DNA from: Bradyrhizobium iriomotense
GTDB lineage: Bacteria > Pseudomonadota > Alphaproteobacteria > Rhizobiales > Xanthobacteraceae
NCBI RefSeq assembly: GCF_018129405.1
Contig: NZ_JAFCLP010000004.1
Location: 248,001-312,000 of the forward strand
Direction of reading: 5' to 3'
DNA length: 64,000 nucleotides
Shown here: piece after piece, positions 7,562-15,787 of the stretch
How the letters are laid out: each line of letters opens with the position of its first letter
Position numbering within the stretch: position 1 is the first letter of the stretch
Translations under genes and position numbers: made by a program
The notes under the pieces: model-generated
What the model saw: the letters and a program-made list of their open reading frames with translations, nothing else
What the model was told of the DNA's origin: nothing
The model's database searches: none

Positions 7562-8728
7562 ATGCTTCGTGGGCTGCTCATGCTCGTGCCTGCCTTGGTG
7601 GCGGGCATTTCTTTTGCGTCTACACGCTATGCATTCGCCGAAGATATCAAGCTGCCGGCGACATTGACGTTCACCGCCTATGACACCGGCACAGCCGGTT
7701 TCAACATCGCGGTCGGCGTCGGCAAGATGATGAAGGACAAATACAGCACCGACGTGCGCGTGCTCCCCGCCGGCAACGACGTCGCCCGTCTTGCGCCGCT
7801 GCGCGCCAAGCGCGCGGCCTCCGCCGCGATGGGATCGGGCACCTATTTCGCGCAGGAGGGCGTGTTCGAGTTCGGCTCGAAGGAATGGGGGCCGCAGCCG
7901 CTCCAGATCCTGCTCTCGACCGTCGACTGCAATTGCGGCTCGCTCGCCGTTGCGGCGGACACCGGTGTCAAGGAGCTGAAGGACCTCAAGGGCAAGCGCG
8001 TCGGCTTCGTGGTCGGCTCGCCCGCGCTGAACCAGAATTCGCTCGCGGTGCTTGCCTTCGCCGGGCTGACGCAGAAGGACGTCAAGGCCGTCGAGTTCGC
8101 AAGCTACGGCGCGATGTGGAAAGGCCTGATCAACAACGATGTCGATGCCGCGTTCGGCACCACCATCACCGGCCCCGCCAAGGAAGCCGAGACCTCGCCG
8201 CGCGGCCTGATCTGGCCGCCGCTGCCGGCCAAGGACAAGGAGGGCTGGGCGCGGATGCAGAAGGTCGGCTCGTTCTTCTTCCCGCAGTTAGCTACCTGCG
8301 GCGCCGGCATCTCGCCGGAGAAGCCGGTCGAGCTCGGCAACTACCCCTACCCGATCTTCGTCGCCTATGCCTCGCAACCGGCCGACCAGGTCTACGCCAT
8401 CACTAAGGCGATGATCGTCAATTACGACGCCTACAAGGACTCCGCGCCCGGCGCCGGCGGGCTTGCCGCAGACCGCCAGACCAAGAACTGGGTGGTGCCG
8501 GTGCATCCCGGCGCGGTGAAAGCGCTGAAAGAAGCCGGGCAATGGAGCGACACTCAGGAGGCGCACAACAACAAGCTGATCAAGCGCCAGGAGGTGCTCG
8601 GCGCAGCCTGGACCGATTACGGCAAGTCCAATCCGCCGTCGGACGACAAGGCGTTCCTCGACGGCTGGATGAAGGCGCGCGCCGCAGCGCTGGCGAAGGC
8701 CGACATGCCGAACGAGTTCGAGGATTAG
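7562..8728 (+). CDS. TAXI-family TRAP transporter solute-binding protein
   Basis: 388 residues with a Sec signal peptide ('MLRGLLMLVPALVAGISFAS', cleavage near 'AFAED'). The mature protein has TAXI-family features: 'TFTAYDTGTAGFNIAVGVGK' at the start, 'DVRVLPAGNDVARLAPLRAK', and 'GVKELKDLKGKRVGFVVGSP'. Role: periplasmic capture of a small organic anion (glutamate/aromatic-type substrates are known for the family) for the membrane component encoded next. Strong Shine-Dalgarno GGAGGG. The fused permease gene follows after 34 bp and a glutaminase-type gene after that, so the substrate might be glutamine or glutamate; this is inference. Confidence 0.9.
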   Translation: MLRGLLMLVPALVAGISFASTRYAFAEDIKLPATLTFTAYDTGTAGFNIAVGVGKMMKDKYSTDVRVLPAGNDVARLAPLRAKRAASAAMGSGTYFAQEGVFEFGSKEWGPQPLQILLSTVDCNCGSLAVAADTGVKELKDLKGKRVGFVVGSPALNQNSLAVLAFAGLTQKDVKAVEFASYGAMWKGLINNDVDAAFGTTITGPAKEAETSPRGLIWPPLPAKDKEGWARMQKVGSFFFPQLATCGAGISPEKPVELGNYPYPIFVAYASQPADQVYAITKAMIVNYDAYKDSAPGAGGLAADRQTKNWVVPVHPGAVKALKEAGQWSDTQEAHNNKLIKRQEVLGAAWTDYGKSNPPSDDKAFLDGWMKARAAALAKADMPNEFED

Positions 8729-8762
8729 TCCACCAGCTGTTACCAGCCCACGCGCGGGGTCG

Positions 8763-10841
8763 ATGATGTCTTCTGCTTCCACCTCCACCGGCCCGAAGGA
8801 CGAGGCCAAGCGGATCGTGTTCGACGATCCACACGGCGCGGCCGGCAACATGCAGGAGGCGGAGGTGACGCGCGTGCGCGCACTTCGCGGCGCCTGGCGC
8901 TGGACGCTGATCGTTGCAACCGCGGCGACGATCCTGCTCTGCATCAACCAGCAATTCTCGCTGCGCTTCTTCATCGGCTACACCCAGCTCAACACGGAAT
9001 ATTTCTATCTCCTGATCGCCTTGATGCTGCCGTTCACGTTCCTGATCTTTCCGGGCACCGAACGCGCGCCGCTCGACCGCATTCCCTGGTATGACCTCGT
9101 CTTCTTCGTCGTGACCTTCGCAGCCGCGCTGCTGCTGATGTCGAACGTGCGCAAGGCGGCGGAGGCCGGCTGGGAATTCGGCGGCGCGCCCAACACCGTG
9201 ATTGCCGCAGGCCTCGTGATGTGGGTGATGCTGATGGAGGCGCTGCGCCGCACCGGCGGCTGGAGCCTGCTGCTGAGCGTCTTGCCCTTCACCGTCTATC
9301 CGTTGTTCGCAGAAGCCAGCTGGCTTGGGCCGTTCCGCGGCACGCAATCGACGATCGAACAGGCGACGGCCTATCATGTGCTCTCGGGCGAAAGCCTGCT
9401 CGGCATTCCCATCCAGGCCTTCGCCGACACCGTGATCGGCTTCCTGGTGTTTGGCACCGCGCTGATGATGACGGGCGCCGGAAAATTCTTCATCAACCTC
9501 GCCTTCGCGCTGTGCGGCACCTTCCGCGGCGGCGCGGCAAAAGTCTGCATCTTTGCCAGCGGCCTGCTCGGCATGATGTCGGGCTCGATCATCTCCAACG
9601 TGCTCACCGCCGGCACCATGACCATCCCGGTCATGAAGAAGAGCGGTTTTCGCGCCTCCTATGCTGGCGCCATCGAGGCCTGCGCCTCGACCGGCGCAGT
9701 GCTGGCGCCGCCGGTGATGGGCGCGACCGCCTTCGTCATCGCGCAGTTCCTCAATGTCAGCTATGCCGACGTCGCGGTTGCCGCGATCATTCCGGCCGCG
9801 CTCTATTATGTCGGCCTGTTCATGCAAGTCGACGCCTATGCCGCGCGCCACAAGCTGAAGGGGATTCCGCGCGCCGAACTGCCGCGGATCATGGATACGA
9901 TCAAGGACGGCTGGTACTACGTCTTCGTCATCGCGCTCCTGATCGTGATGCTGCTCTACTTCAAGCGCGAGAGCCACGCGCCGTTCTACGCCACCGCGCT
10001 GCTGCTGGTGCTCAACCAGTTCTTCTCCAAGGACACGCGCTGGACGCTGGCGACAATCGGCAAGTTCCTCGAGGTCAACGGGCGCACCTTCGTCGAGCTG
10101 GTCGGCATCCTCGCCGGCTGCGGCCTGCTGATCGGCGCATTCTCGATGACCGGCGTGGTCTCGAGCCTTGCCAACGACCTGCTGCACATTGCCGGCGACA
10201 ATGCGTTCCTGCTGCTCGGCATGTGCGCGCTCACCAGCCTGATCCTCGGCCTCGGGCTGACGACGACGGCCTGCTACATCTTCCTCGCCATCCTGGTTGC
10301 GCCCGCGCTGGAGAAGCTCGGGCTCAACCGTATGGCCGTGCACATGTTCATCTTCTACTGGGGCATGCTGTCGTCGATCACCCCGCCGGTCGCGATCGCC
10401 TCCTTCGCGGCCGCAGGCATCGCCGGCTCGCCGGCGATGAAGACGGGCTGGGAATCGATGTGGGTCGGCAGCATCATCTATTTCATCCCATTCTTCTTCG
10501 TGCTCAATCCGGCGCTGGTGCTGCAGGGCTCGAGCCCGTACCTCGCCGGCCTCGGCCTGATGGCGCTCGCCGCATTCGGCACGCTGTTCATCTGCGGCGG
10601 CATCCAGGGCTATCAGCCCTTCGTCGGCGACTTACGCGGCACAGGCGCATTGGAATGGCCGATCCGCGTGCTGCTGGTCATCGGCGGCTTCGTGGTGGCC
10701 ACCCCCGGCGGCGGCATCATGCCGCTGTCGCAAATGCAGGTCACGCTGCTCGGGCTCGCCATCCTCGCGCCTACCGTCTTGATCGCCCTGCTGCTGGTGC
10801 GGCGGCAGTCGCCCTTGCCGAACGGGTTGCGCGTGCCCTGA
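8763..10841 (+). CDS. TRAP transporter fused permease (DctQ-DctM type, TAXI class)
   Basis: 692 residues, the usual length for the fused small and large TRAP membrane subunits. A cytoplasmic N-terminus of about 45 residues precedes the Q-like helices (about 50-160). The M domain follows with 'GKFFINLAFALCGTFRGGAA', 'SGLLGMMSGSIISNVLTAGT', 'GAIEACASTGAVLAPPVMGA' and 'SSITPPVAIASFAAAGIAGS', the hairpin motifs of TRAP-M proteins. Role: sodium- or proton-driven symport of the substrate delivered by the TAXI protein upstream. Two adjacent ATGs (8763, 8766) could start it. Same operon as the binding protein; the glutaminase gene starts 21 bp after its stop. Confidence 0.92.
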   Translation: MMSSASTSTGPKDEAKRIVFDDPHGAAGNMQEAEVTRVRALRGAWRWTLIVATAATILLCINQQFSLRFFIGYTQLNTEYFYLLIALMLPFTFLIFPGTERAPLDRIPWYDLVFFVVTFAAALLLMSNVRKAAEAGWEFGGAPNTVIAAGLVMWVMLMEALRRTGGWSLLLSVLPFTVYPLFAEASWLGPFRGTQSTIEQATAYHVLSGESLLGIPIQAFADTVIGFLVFGTALMMTGAGKFFINLAFALCGTFRGGAAKVCIFASGLLGMMSGSIISNVLTAGTMTIPVMKKSGFRASYAGAIEACASTGAVLAPPVMGATAFVIAQFLNVSYADVAVAAIIPAALYYVGLFMQVDAYAARHKLKGIPRAELPRIMDTIKDGWYYVFVIALLIVMLLYFKRESHAPFYATALLLVLNQFFSKDTRWTLATIGKFLEVNGRTFVELVGILAGCGLLIGAFSMTGVVSSLANDLLHIAGDNAFLLLGMCALTSLILGLGLTTTACYIFLAILVAPALEKLGLNRMAVHMFIFYWGMLSSITPPVAIASFAAAGIAGSPAMKTGWESMWVGSIIYFIPFFFVLNPALVLQGSSPYLAGLGLMALAAFGTLFICGGIQGYQPFVGDLRGTGALEWPIRVLLVIGGFVVATPGGGIMPLSQMQVTLLGLAILAPTVLIALLLVRRQSPLPNGLRVP

Positions 10842-10862
10842 TTGCGTTGCACAAGAGAGGCG

Positions 10863-12710
10863 ATGAAACCGCTCTCGCCTCTCGCCACCGCCTGGACCCG
10901 TTCGAAGCCGCCCTTGCTGCGGTTCCTGGACAATTGCCTCAGCGAATTCTCGGCCGAAACGTCAGGCCATGTGGCCGACTACATTCCCGAACTCGGCAAG
11001 GCCGACCCTGCCTATTTCGGCATCAGCCTGGCGACGCTGGACGGCCATGTCTATGAGGTCGGCGACAGCCGCGTGCCCTTCACCATCCAGTCGATGTCAA
11101 AGCCGTTCGTGTTCGCGCTGGCGCTGGACCTGCTCGGCGCTGGCAAGGTCGAGAGCGCAATCGGCGTCGAACCCTCCGGCGATCCCTTCAACTCGATCCG
11201 GCTCAATTCCGACAACCATCCGTTCAACCCGATGGTCAATGCCGGCGCGATCGCCTGCACCGGGCTGATCTACGACAGCAAGGGCGCAGTCGCCTTCGAG
11301 CAGATCCGGCTGGCGCTCAGCCGCTTCGCAGGCCGCGACCTCGCCGTGGATGAAGCGGTCTACAACTCGGAGAGCCAGACCGGCGACCGCAACCGCGCCA
11401 TCGGCTATCTGCTCAAGACCAACGCGGTGATCTCGGACAACGTCGCCGCCGTGCTCGAGGTCTATTTCAGGCAATGCGCGGTGCTGGTCAACGCGCGCGA
11501 CATCGCGGTGATGGCGGCAACGCTCGCCAATCGCGGCGTCAATCCGGTGACCGGCGAGCAGGTGATGACGCCGTACGCGATCTCGCGCACGCTGTCGGTG
11601 ATGACGTCGTCGGGCATGTACGACTATGCCGGCGAATGGATCTACCGGATCGGCATCCCCGCCAAGAGCGGCGTCGGCGGCGGCATTCTGGCCGCGCTCC
11701 CGGCACGCCTCGGGCTCGGCAGCTATTCGCCAAAACTCGACAAGCACGGCAACAGCGTGCGCGGCATCAAGGTCTGCGAGGCGCTGTCCTCGCATTACGA
11801 CCTGCACATGCTCAACCGCAGCGACGACGCGCGCAACGCGGTTATTGCTGACTACGACATCGGCAAGAGCCCGTCCCGCCGCGTGCGCCGCCCGCAGGAG
11901 CGCGAGATCCTCGCCGCGCATGAGCAGGAGGTACGGATCATCGAGCTGGTCGGCACGCTATCGCTGTCGGCGGTCGACTACGTCTCGCGCCGGCTTGCGG
12001 GGCGGCCGCGGCCGCAATTCGTGATCTTCGATCTCCATCGCGTGACATCCACGACGCGCGCCGGTGCGCGGCTCGTCGCCGAAGCATTCGAGGAATTGGC
12101 CGCGCTCAATGTCACGGTGGTTCTGTCGGGCGTCAGGCGTGCGTCCAAGGAATGGAACAGCTTGCGCGAATGGACCGCGGAGCTGAAGAACGTGCGCGAC
12201 TTCTACCTGCTCGACACCGCGATCGAATGGGCCGAAGACCAGATCGTCTACCGCTATGGCGGCTCGATCGACTTTCATGAGACCACCGAGCTCGCCGAAC
12301 AGCCGCTGCTGGCAGGGCTGAACGAGCAAGAGCTGGCCGATCTCGCCTCGCTCTGCACCATCAGGACCTACCAGTCCGGCGCGAAAATCCTCACCACCGG
12401 CGATCCCGCCGACGCCCTGTTCTTCCTGCGCAGCGGCGCCGTGCATGTCACGCTGCCCGACGGCGTCAGGCTGGCAACACTCACCGCCGGCATGGCATTC
12501 GGCGAGATGGCGCTGCTGGAGCAGACCCGCTCGGCCGACGTGTTCGCCGACATGGCGGCGACGGCGTTCGAAGCGCCGCTGAAGGAGTTCGAGCGCTTCC
12601 GCCAGCAGCACCCGCGCGCCAGCGAGTGCATCATGCGCAACCTCGCCCGGCTGCTGGCCGACCGCCTGATCGTCGCCAATGCGAAGGTGGATATCTTGAC
12701 GTCGACGTGA
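10863..12710 (+). CDS. glsA: Glutaminase fused to STAS and cyclic-nucleotide-binding domains
   Basis: 615 residues from ATG 10863 (SD-like AAGAGAGG just upstream); a TTG directly after the permease stop would add 7 residues. Residues about 20-320 are a serine-dependent glutaminase: Ser-Lys pair in 'TIQSMSKPF' (S77, K80), 'NPMVNAGAI', 'YNSESQTGDRNRAIGYLL' and 'PAKSGVGGGI'. Residues about 360-465 look like a STAS domain ('FVIFDLHRVTSTTRAGARL'). Residues about 480-600 are a cNMP-binding domain ('YQSGAKILTTGDPADALFFL', 'FGEMALLEQTRSADV'). Converts glutamine to glutamate and ammonia; the extra domains suggest nucleotide or partner control. Standard bacterial GlsA is about 310 residues. Operonic with the TRAP genes. 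Confidence 0.9.
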   Translation: MKPLSPLATAWTRSKPPLLRFLDNCLSEFSAETSGHVADYIPELGKADPAYFGISLATLDGHVYEVGDSRVPFTIQSMSKPFVFALALDLLGAGKVESAIGVEPSGDPFNSIRLNSDNHPFNPMVNAGAIACTGLIYDSKGAVAFEQIRLALSRFAGRDLAVDEAVYNSESQTGDRNRAIGYLLKTNAVISDNVAAVLEVYFRQCAVLVNARDIAVMAATLANRGVNPVTGEQVMTPYAISRTLSVMTSSGMYDYAGEWIYRIGIPAKSGVGGGILAALPARLGLGSYSPKLDKHGNSVRGIKVCEALSSHYDLHMLNRSDDARNAVIADYDIGKSPSRRVRRPQEREILAAHEQEVRIIELVGTLSLSAVDYVSRRLAGRPRPQFVIFDLHRVTSTTRAGARLVAEAFEELAALNVTVVLSGVRRASKEWNSLREWTAELKNVRDFYLLDTAIEWAEDQIVYRYGGSIDFHETTELAEQPLLAGLNEQELADLASLCTIRTYQSGAKILTTGDPADALFFLRSGAVHVTLPDGVRLATLTAGMAFGEMALLEQTRSADVFADMAATAFEAPLKEFERFRQQHPRASECIMRNLARLLADRLIVANAKVDILTST

Positions 12711-12715
12711 GCGGC

Positions 12716-13018
12716 CTAGCGGCTCGCCGCCTCGCTGATCCGCCGCTTGATCTTGGCCGCGCTGGCCTTCAGCAATTCGGACGGCTGTTGACCGGTCGCG
12801 GCGCACAGGCAGGCCCAGTAGTAGATGACATCGCCGAGCTCTTCGACGAGACCCGCCTTGTCGAGCCAGTCGTCGCGCAGCAGCTTCTTGATGTGCTCGG
12901 CGACCTCGCCGGATTCACCGGCGAGGCCGAGCCCGAGATAGGACAGGCGCTCGTTTGAAGGATGCTCATCAACTTTCGCGATGGTGGCGGCCCAGGCCGC
13001 GTATTCGTCGATCGTCAT
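12716..13018 (-). CDS. MazG-like nucleotide pyrophosphohydrolase
   Basis: 100 residues from the ATG at 13018, which has GGAGAGG at good spacing; an ATG at 13024 is too close to that site. It shows the MazG/all-alpha NTP-PPase acidic pattern: 'GLAGESGEVAEHIKKLL' (E..E) and, about 25 residues on, 'GLVEELGDVIYYWA' (E..D). These acids bind Mg2+ in the family, which hydrolyses NTPs or dNTPs to monophosphates. The single-domain length fits MazG-like housecleaning enzymes. It converges on the glutaminase gene with 5 bp between stops. Substrate unknown. Confidence 0.85.
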   Translation of the reverse strand: MTIDEYAAWAATIAKVDEHPSNERLSYLGLGLAGESGEVAEHIKKLLRDDWLDKAGLVEELGDVIYYWACLCAATGQQPSELLKASAAKIKRRISEAASR

Positions 13019-13044
13019 GAGCATCCCTCTCCGCGGATTTCGGA

Positions 13045-13572
13045 TCAGCCCACCACTTCGGTGACGGGCTGGAGATCGATCTCGAACGTCTCCAAGAACT
13101 TTGACGTCATGATGTAGAAGCCGACCGAGAGCTGGAGCTCGACCAACGCGGCCGGCGTGAGCTTCGACGCGATCGCCTTGAAGGTCGCATCGGTCGGCTT
13201 GTTCAATTTCACGATCTCGTCGGTGAAGGCGAGCGCTGCCCGCTGCACCTCGTTGAAACAGGTCGCGGCCTGCCAGTTCTCGAGCGCCTCGTTCTGCTCG
13301 TCGGTGACGCCGACATTCTTGCCGATGCGCTTGTGCGCGACGATCTCATACGGAGCCTGGCACAGGATACCGGTGCGCGTGATCGCAAGCTCGCGCACGA
13401 CCGGATCGAGCTCGCCCTTGTGCCTGATCGCGCCGCCAAGACGGCAGTACTGCTCAAAGTAGCTCGGCGAGTGCGCCATCATCCGGAAGATGTTGGCGTG
13501 GCGGTTCTTGTCGAGGATTTCGCGGGTGCGGTCGGATGCCTTGGACGGGTCGCTGTACTGAATGCGGGCCAT
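13045..13572 (-). CDS. Carboxymuconolactone decarboxylase family protein
   Basis: 175 residues. The family signature region is 'ELAITRTGILCQAPYEIVAH' (about residues 62-81), followed by 'RIGKNVGVTDEQNEAL' and a helical C-terminal half. AhpD-type members carry CxxC; here only one Cys and the later His remain, so disulfide-reductase activity is unlikely. It is closer to the decarboxylase-like group, whose reactions are mostly uncharacterised. SD-like AGGAAAA precedes the ATG. It sits behind the MazG-like gene in the same direction with a 26-bp gap, so the two may be co-transcribed. Function inferred only at family level. Confidence 0.82.
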   Translation of the reverse strand: MARIQYSDPSKASDRTREILDKNRHANIFRMMAHSPSYFEQYCRLGGAIRHKGELDPVVRELAITRTGILCQAPYEIVAHKRIGKNVGVTDEQNEALENWQAATCFNEVQRAALAFTDEIVKLNKPTDATFKAIASKLTPAALVELQLSVGFYIMTSKFLETFEIDLQPVTEVVG

Positions 13573-13843
13573 GATTTTCCTGAAGTTTTCCCTGATCTTT
13601 TGATGCTTCTTGTCGCCATCGGCGAGGGTTCCCTGAAACTGTAATTGCGAGTTGACGCAGGAGCAACATCATCGAGTCAAATTGCCGCCGCATTGCTGAA
13701 CGACCCTGACACAGTCGATATTCGCCGCGTGGGGACAAATCACGGCGGATACTCGCAAGGGGTGTTCCGAGTAAAAACAATTGGCCGTCGTGCGCGCTCG
13801 CCGCGCAACGATGAGTCACGCCCAAGTCTAGGGAGAAAACGGC

Positions 13844-13945
13844 ATGAAGGAAGCCACCAAGGGGGCGGCCTCGGGAGCGCTCGCGCATATGCTGGCGGTG
13901 ACGGCGATGCTCGTCATCGCCAGCATCCTGTTCTACGGGCGTTGA
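13844..13945 (+). CDS. 33-residue membrane microprotein
   Basis: ATG 13844 is preceded by GGGAGAAAAC, a good Shine-Dalgarno, and the frame ends at TGA 13943-13945. The product is a short Lys-containing N-terminus ('MKEATKGAASGALAH') and one hydrophobic helix ('MLAVTAMLVIASILFYGR') that fits a single membrane span with a basic end. No family recognised. It stands alone between the carboxymuconolactone gene (divergent) and a pair of intergenic repeats. Composition and RBS favour a real small gene, but conservation could not be tested. Confidence 0.55.
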   Translation: MKEATKGAASGALAHMLAVTAMLVIASILFYGR

Positions 13946-13966
13946 GTTAAGCGTTCTGAGTGTTTT

Positions 13967-14049
13967 CGTCATTCCGGGGGGGCTCTCGCACAAGCCAGAC
14001 CCAGAATTCCCGTTCCAGGTTCGGTCCCATGACCGCCCCCGAATGACGG
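13967..14049. repeat. Palindromic intergenic repeat (cgtcattccgggg family)
   Basis: cgtcattccggggg at 13967-13980 is the near-complement of cccccgaatgacgg at 14036-14049, with inner partial pairing. A second copy of this family lies at 15674-15757, on the far side of the DUF35/thiolase-like gene pair. Confidence 0.75.
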
Positions 14050-14065
14050 ATCCTACTGTTCGTCG

Positions 14066-14152
14066 TGTAGCCCGGATGAAGCGAAGCGCAATCCGGGAAA
14101 GTCTGTCCGTCAGGCGAAAACCCCGGATTTCGCTGCGCTCCATCCGGGCTAC
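14066..14152. repeat. Palindromic intergenic repeat (gtagcccgg family)
   Basis: gtagcccggatgaagcgaag at its left end is mirrored by cgctccatccgggctac at its right end. Related copies are at 29078-29152 and 50247-50323. It directly follows the cgtcattccgggg repeat, so two repeat families stand in tandem downstream of the DUF35 gene. Confidence 0.8.
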
Positions 14153-14167
14153 AGCGTACCAATTCCA

Positions 14168-14527
14168 CTATTTCTCTTTGGCGAAGAACGGCACGAGCTT
14201 TCCGGCGAACGGCTTGAAGCTCGCGACGACCGAATCGCCGATGGCGAGCCCGTTGTCACCATGCGCCATCATGCGAAAGCCCTCGGCGCAATCGACCAGC
14301 AGAATGTTGTAGGGCACGTGGGCGCGCGTCTCGGGCGTGGCGGCGCGGCAGACCAGCGAGGTCGCGTAGACCCTGCCCTTGCCGCTGGCGCACTGCTCGC
14401 GGAGATCGGATGCCCCGCAGGCCGCGCAGAAAGCGCGGTGGAAATACTGCACATGACCGCATGAGGTGCAGGCCTGGTAGGTGATCGTCTGCGCGCCCTT
14501 GGTCCAGTCCGCGATTCGTTCGCTCAT
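14168..14527 (-). CDS. DUF35 protein: Zn-ribbon plus OB-fold, acyl-CoA enzyme partner
   Basis: 119 residues. The N-terminal rubredoxin-like zinc ribbon has two CxxC pairs ('CTSCGHVQY' and 'FCAACGAS', about residues 20-38). The OB-fold half follows ('GRVYATSLVCRAATPETRAH', 'PYNILLVDCAEGFRMMAH'). Family: DUF35 proteins are small partners of thiolase-fold enzymes; ChsH2 contains such a domain and forms an aldolase with the thiolase-like Ltp2. The start overlaps the stop of the thiolase-like gene (ATGA), so the pair is translationally coupled and probably forms one complex. Confidence 0.88.
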   Translation of the reverse strand: MSERIADWTKGAQTITYQACTSCGHVQYFHRAFCAACGASDLREQCASGKGRVYATSLVCRAATPETRAHVPYNILLVDCAEGFRMMAHGDNGLAIGDSVVASFKPFAGKLVPFFAKEK

Positions 14528-15660
14528 CGCACCCGCTCCAGAAACATGCTGACATGGGACGACAGCACGCCGCCGTCGCCGTGCAGCAGCGCGATCGAAG
14601 CGTCGCGCACCTGGCGGCTAGCCGCCCGCCCCGTCATCTGCCAATGCGCCTCGACCAGATGCGCCATGGCGCCGCCGACACCGCAATGACCGTAGCTGAG
14701 CAGGCCGCCATGGGTGTTCAGTGGTATCGCGCCATCGCGGCCAAAATGGCCTGCACGGACGCGGGCCGCCGCCTCGCCGCGGCCGGCAAGGCCGAGGTCT
14801 TCCAGCAGCATGGCCAGCGTGATCGTAAAACTGTCGTAGATCGCGGCATAGCGCACGTCTGAGATCGCAATGCCCGTGGCCTCCCTGGCGCGCGCGATAG
14901 AGATCTCGGCGCCGAGCTCGCTGAGGGCGGGCGCGGCGGTGACATGCTGATGGGTGTGGGCCTGTGCGCAGCCGCGGATGCGCACGCCCGTCTCCCCGGT
15001 CCGCTCGCGGCTGATGACGAAGGCCGCGCCGCCATCGGACACCGGGCAGCAGTCGAGCAGCTTCAGCGGCATTGCGACCGGCTTCGAGGCCATGACGTCG
15101 GCGACGGTGATGGGATCGTGGAATTGCGCGCCCGGATGGGTGCAGGCGTGGCGGCGCATCAGCACCGCGAATTCGGCAAGGTCCTCTTCGGTCACGCCGT
15201 ATTCGTGCATGTACCTGTTGGCAACGAGGCCGTAATAGGCCGGGATGGTCGGCCCCAGCGGCACCTCGTAGTCGGGATGGCCGACCTGCGCCAGCGCCTG
15301 GATCGAGGCATCGCGGCTCTGCCCGGTGAGGCGGTTCTCGCCGGCAACGACCAGCACGTTGCGCGCGACACCTGATACGACGAGATGATGCGCGAGCATG
15401 GTCATCGCCAGCCCCGTGGCGCCGCCGACCTGCACGGCATGGGCGTAGGACGGGCGAATGCCAAAATGCTCGGCGAACACGGTAGCGAGCATGATGTGCG
15501 GCGAGACGGTGGAGTAGCCACAGAGGATGCCGTCGATCTCGGATCGCTTCAGCCCGGCATCGTCGAGCGCAGCTTGCGCGGCCCTGCTCATCAGGTCGAG
15601 CGAGGACGAGCCCTCGTGCTTGCCGAAAGGCGTGAGGCCGACGCCGGTGATGAAGCTCAT
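14524..15660 (-). CDS. Thiolase-fold protein lacking the nucleophilic Cys (Ltp2-like)
   Basis: 378 residues with the full thiolase fold: 'DAGLKRSEIDGILCGYS' near 34-50, and 'NTHGGLLSYGHCGVGGAMAH' near the C-terminus. At the site where true thiolases have Cys (C84 in the thiolase encoded at 17468-18637, 'VENACATG'), this protein reads 'VQVGGATG' with Gly80. It therefore cannot do normal Claisen chemistry. Lack of that Cys and coupling to a DUF35 protein are features of Ltp2-type acyl-CoA retro-aldolases, so a C-C cleaving aldolase is the best guess. SD GGAGGAGAGG before the ATG. The substrate is not steroid by context. Confidence 0.86.
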   Translation of the reverse strand: MSFITGVGLTPFGKHEGSSSLDLMSRAAQAALDDAGLKRSEIDGILCGYSTVSPHIMLATVFAEHFGIRPSYAHAVQVGGATGLAMTMLAHHLVVSGVARNVLVVAGENRLTGQSRDASIQALAQVGHPDYEVPLGPTIPAYYGLVANRYMHEYGVTEEDLAEFAVLMRRHACTHPGAQFHDPITVADVMASKPVAMPLKLLDCCPVSDGGAAFVISRERTGETGVRIRGCAQAHTHQHVTAAPALSELGAEISIARAREATGIAISDVRYAAIYDSFTITLAMLLEDLGLAGRGEAAARVRAGHFGRDGAIPLNTHGGLLSYGHCGVGGAMAHLVEAHWQMTGRAASRQVRDASIALLHGDGGVLSSHVSMFLERVR

Positions 15661-15673
15661 CGCCTCTCCTCCT

Positions 15674-15757
15674 CGTCATTCCGGGGCGGTCCGAAGGACC
15701 GAACCCGGAATCTCGAGATTCCGGGTTCGATGCTTACGCATCGCCCCGGAATGACGG
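15674..15757. repeat. Palindromic intergenic repeat (cgtcattccgggg family), second copy
   Basis: cgtcattccggggc and gccccggaatgacgg form the ends. The middle 'ggaatctcgagattcc' is itself a perfect palindrome, so the element forms a long hairpin. It lies between the starts of the thiolase-like gene and the end of the CoA-transferase gene and breaks the apparent operon. Confidence 0.8.
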
Positions 15758-15787
15758 ATGAGAGAGCTGCGGTCATCGCCATTCCCC

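Noticed and set aside
8580-10343. 587-residue minus-strand frame and a 611-residue plus frame over the TRAP permease
   Set aside because: Composition is the typical high-GC shadow (Arg, His, Gly, Glu runs). The permease frame has clear TRAP-M motifs and membrane helices.
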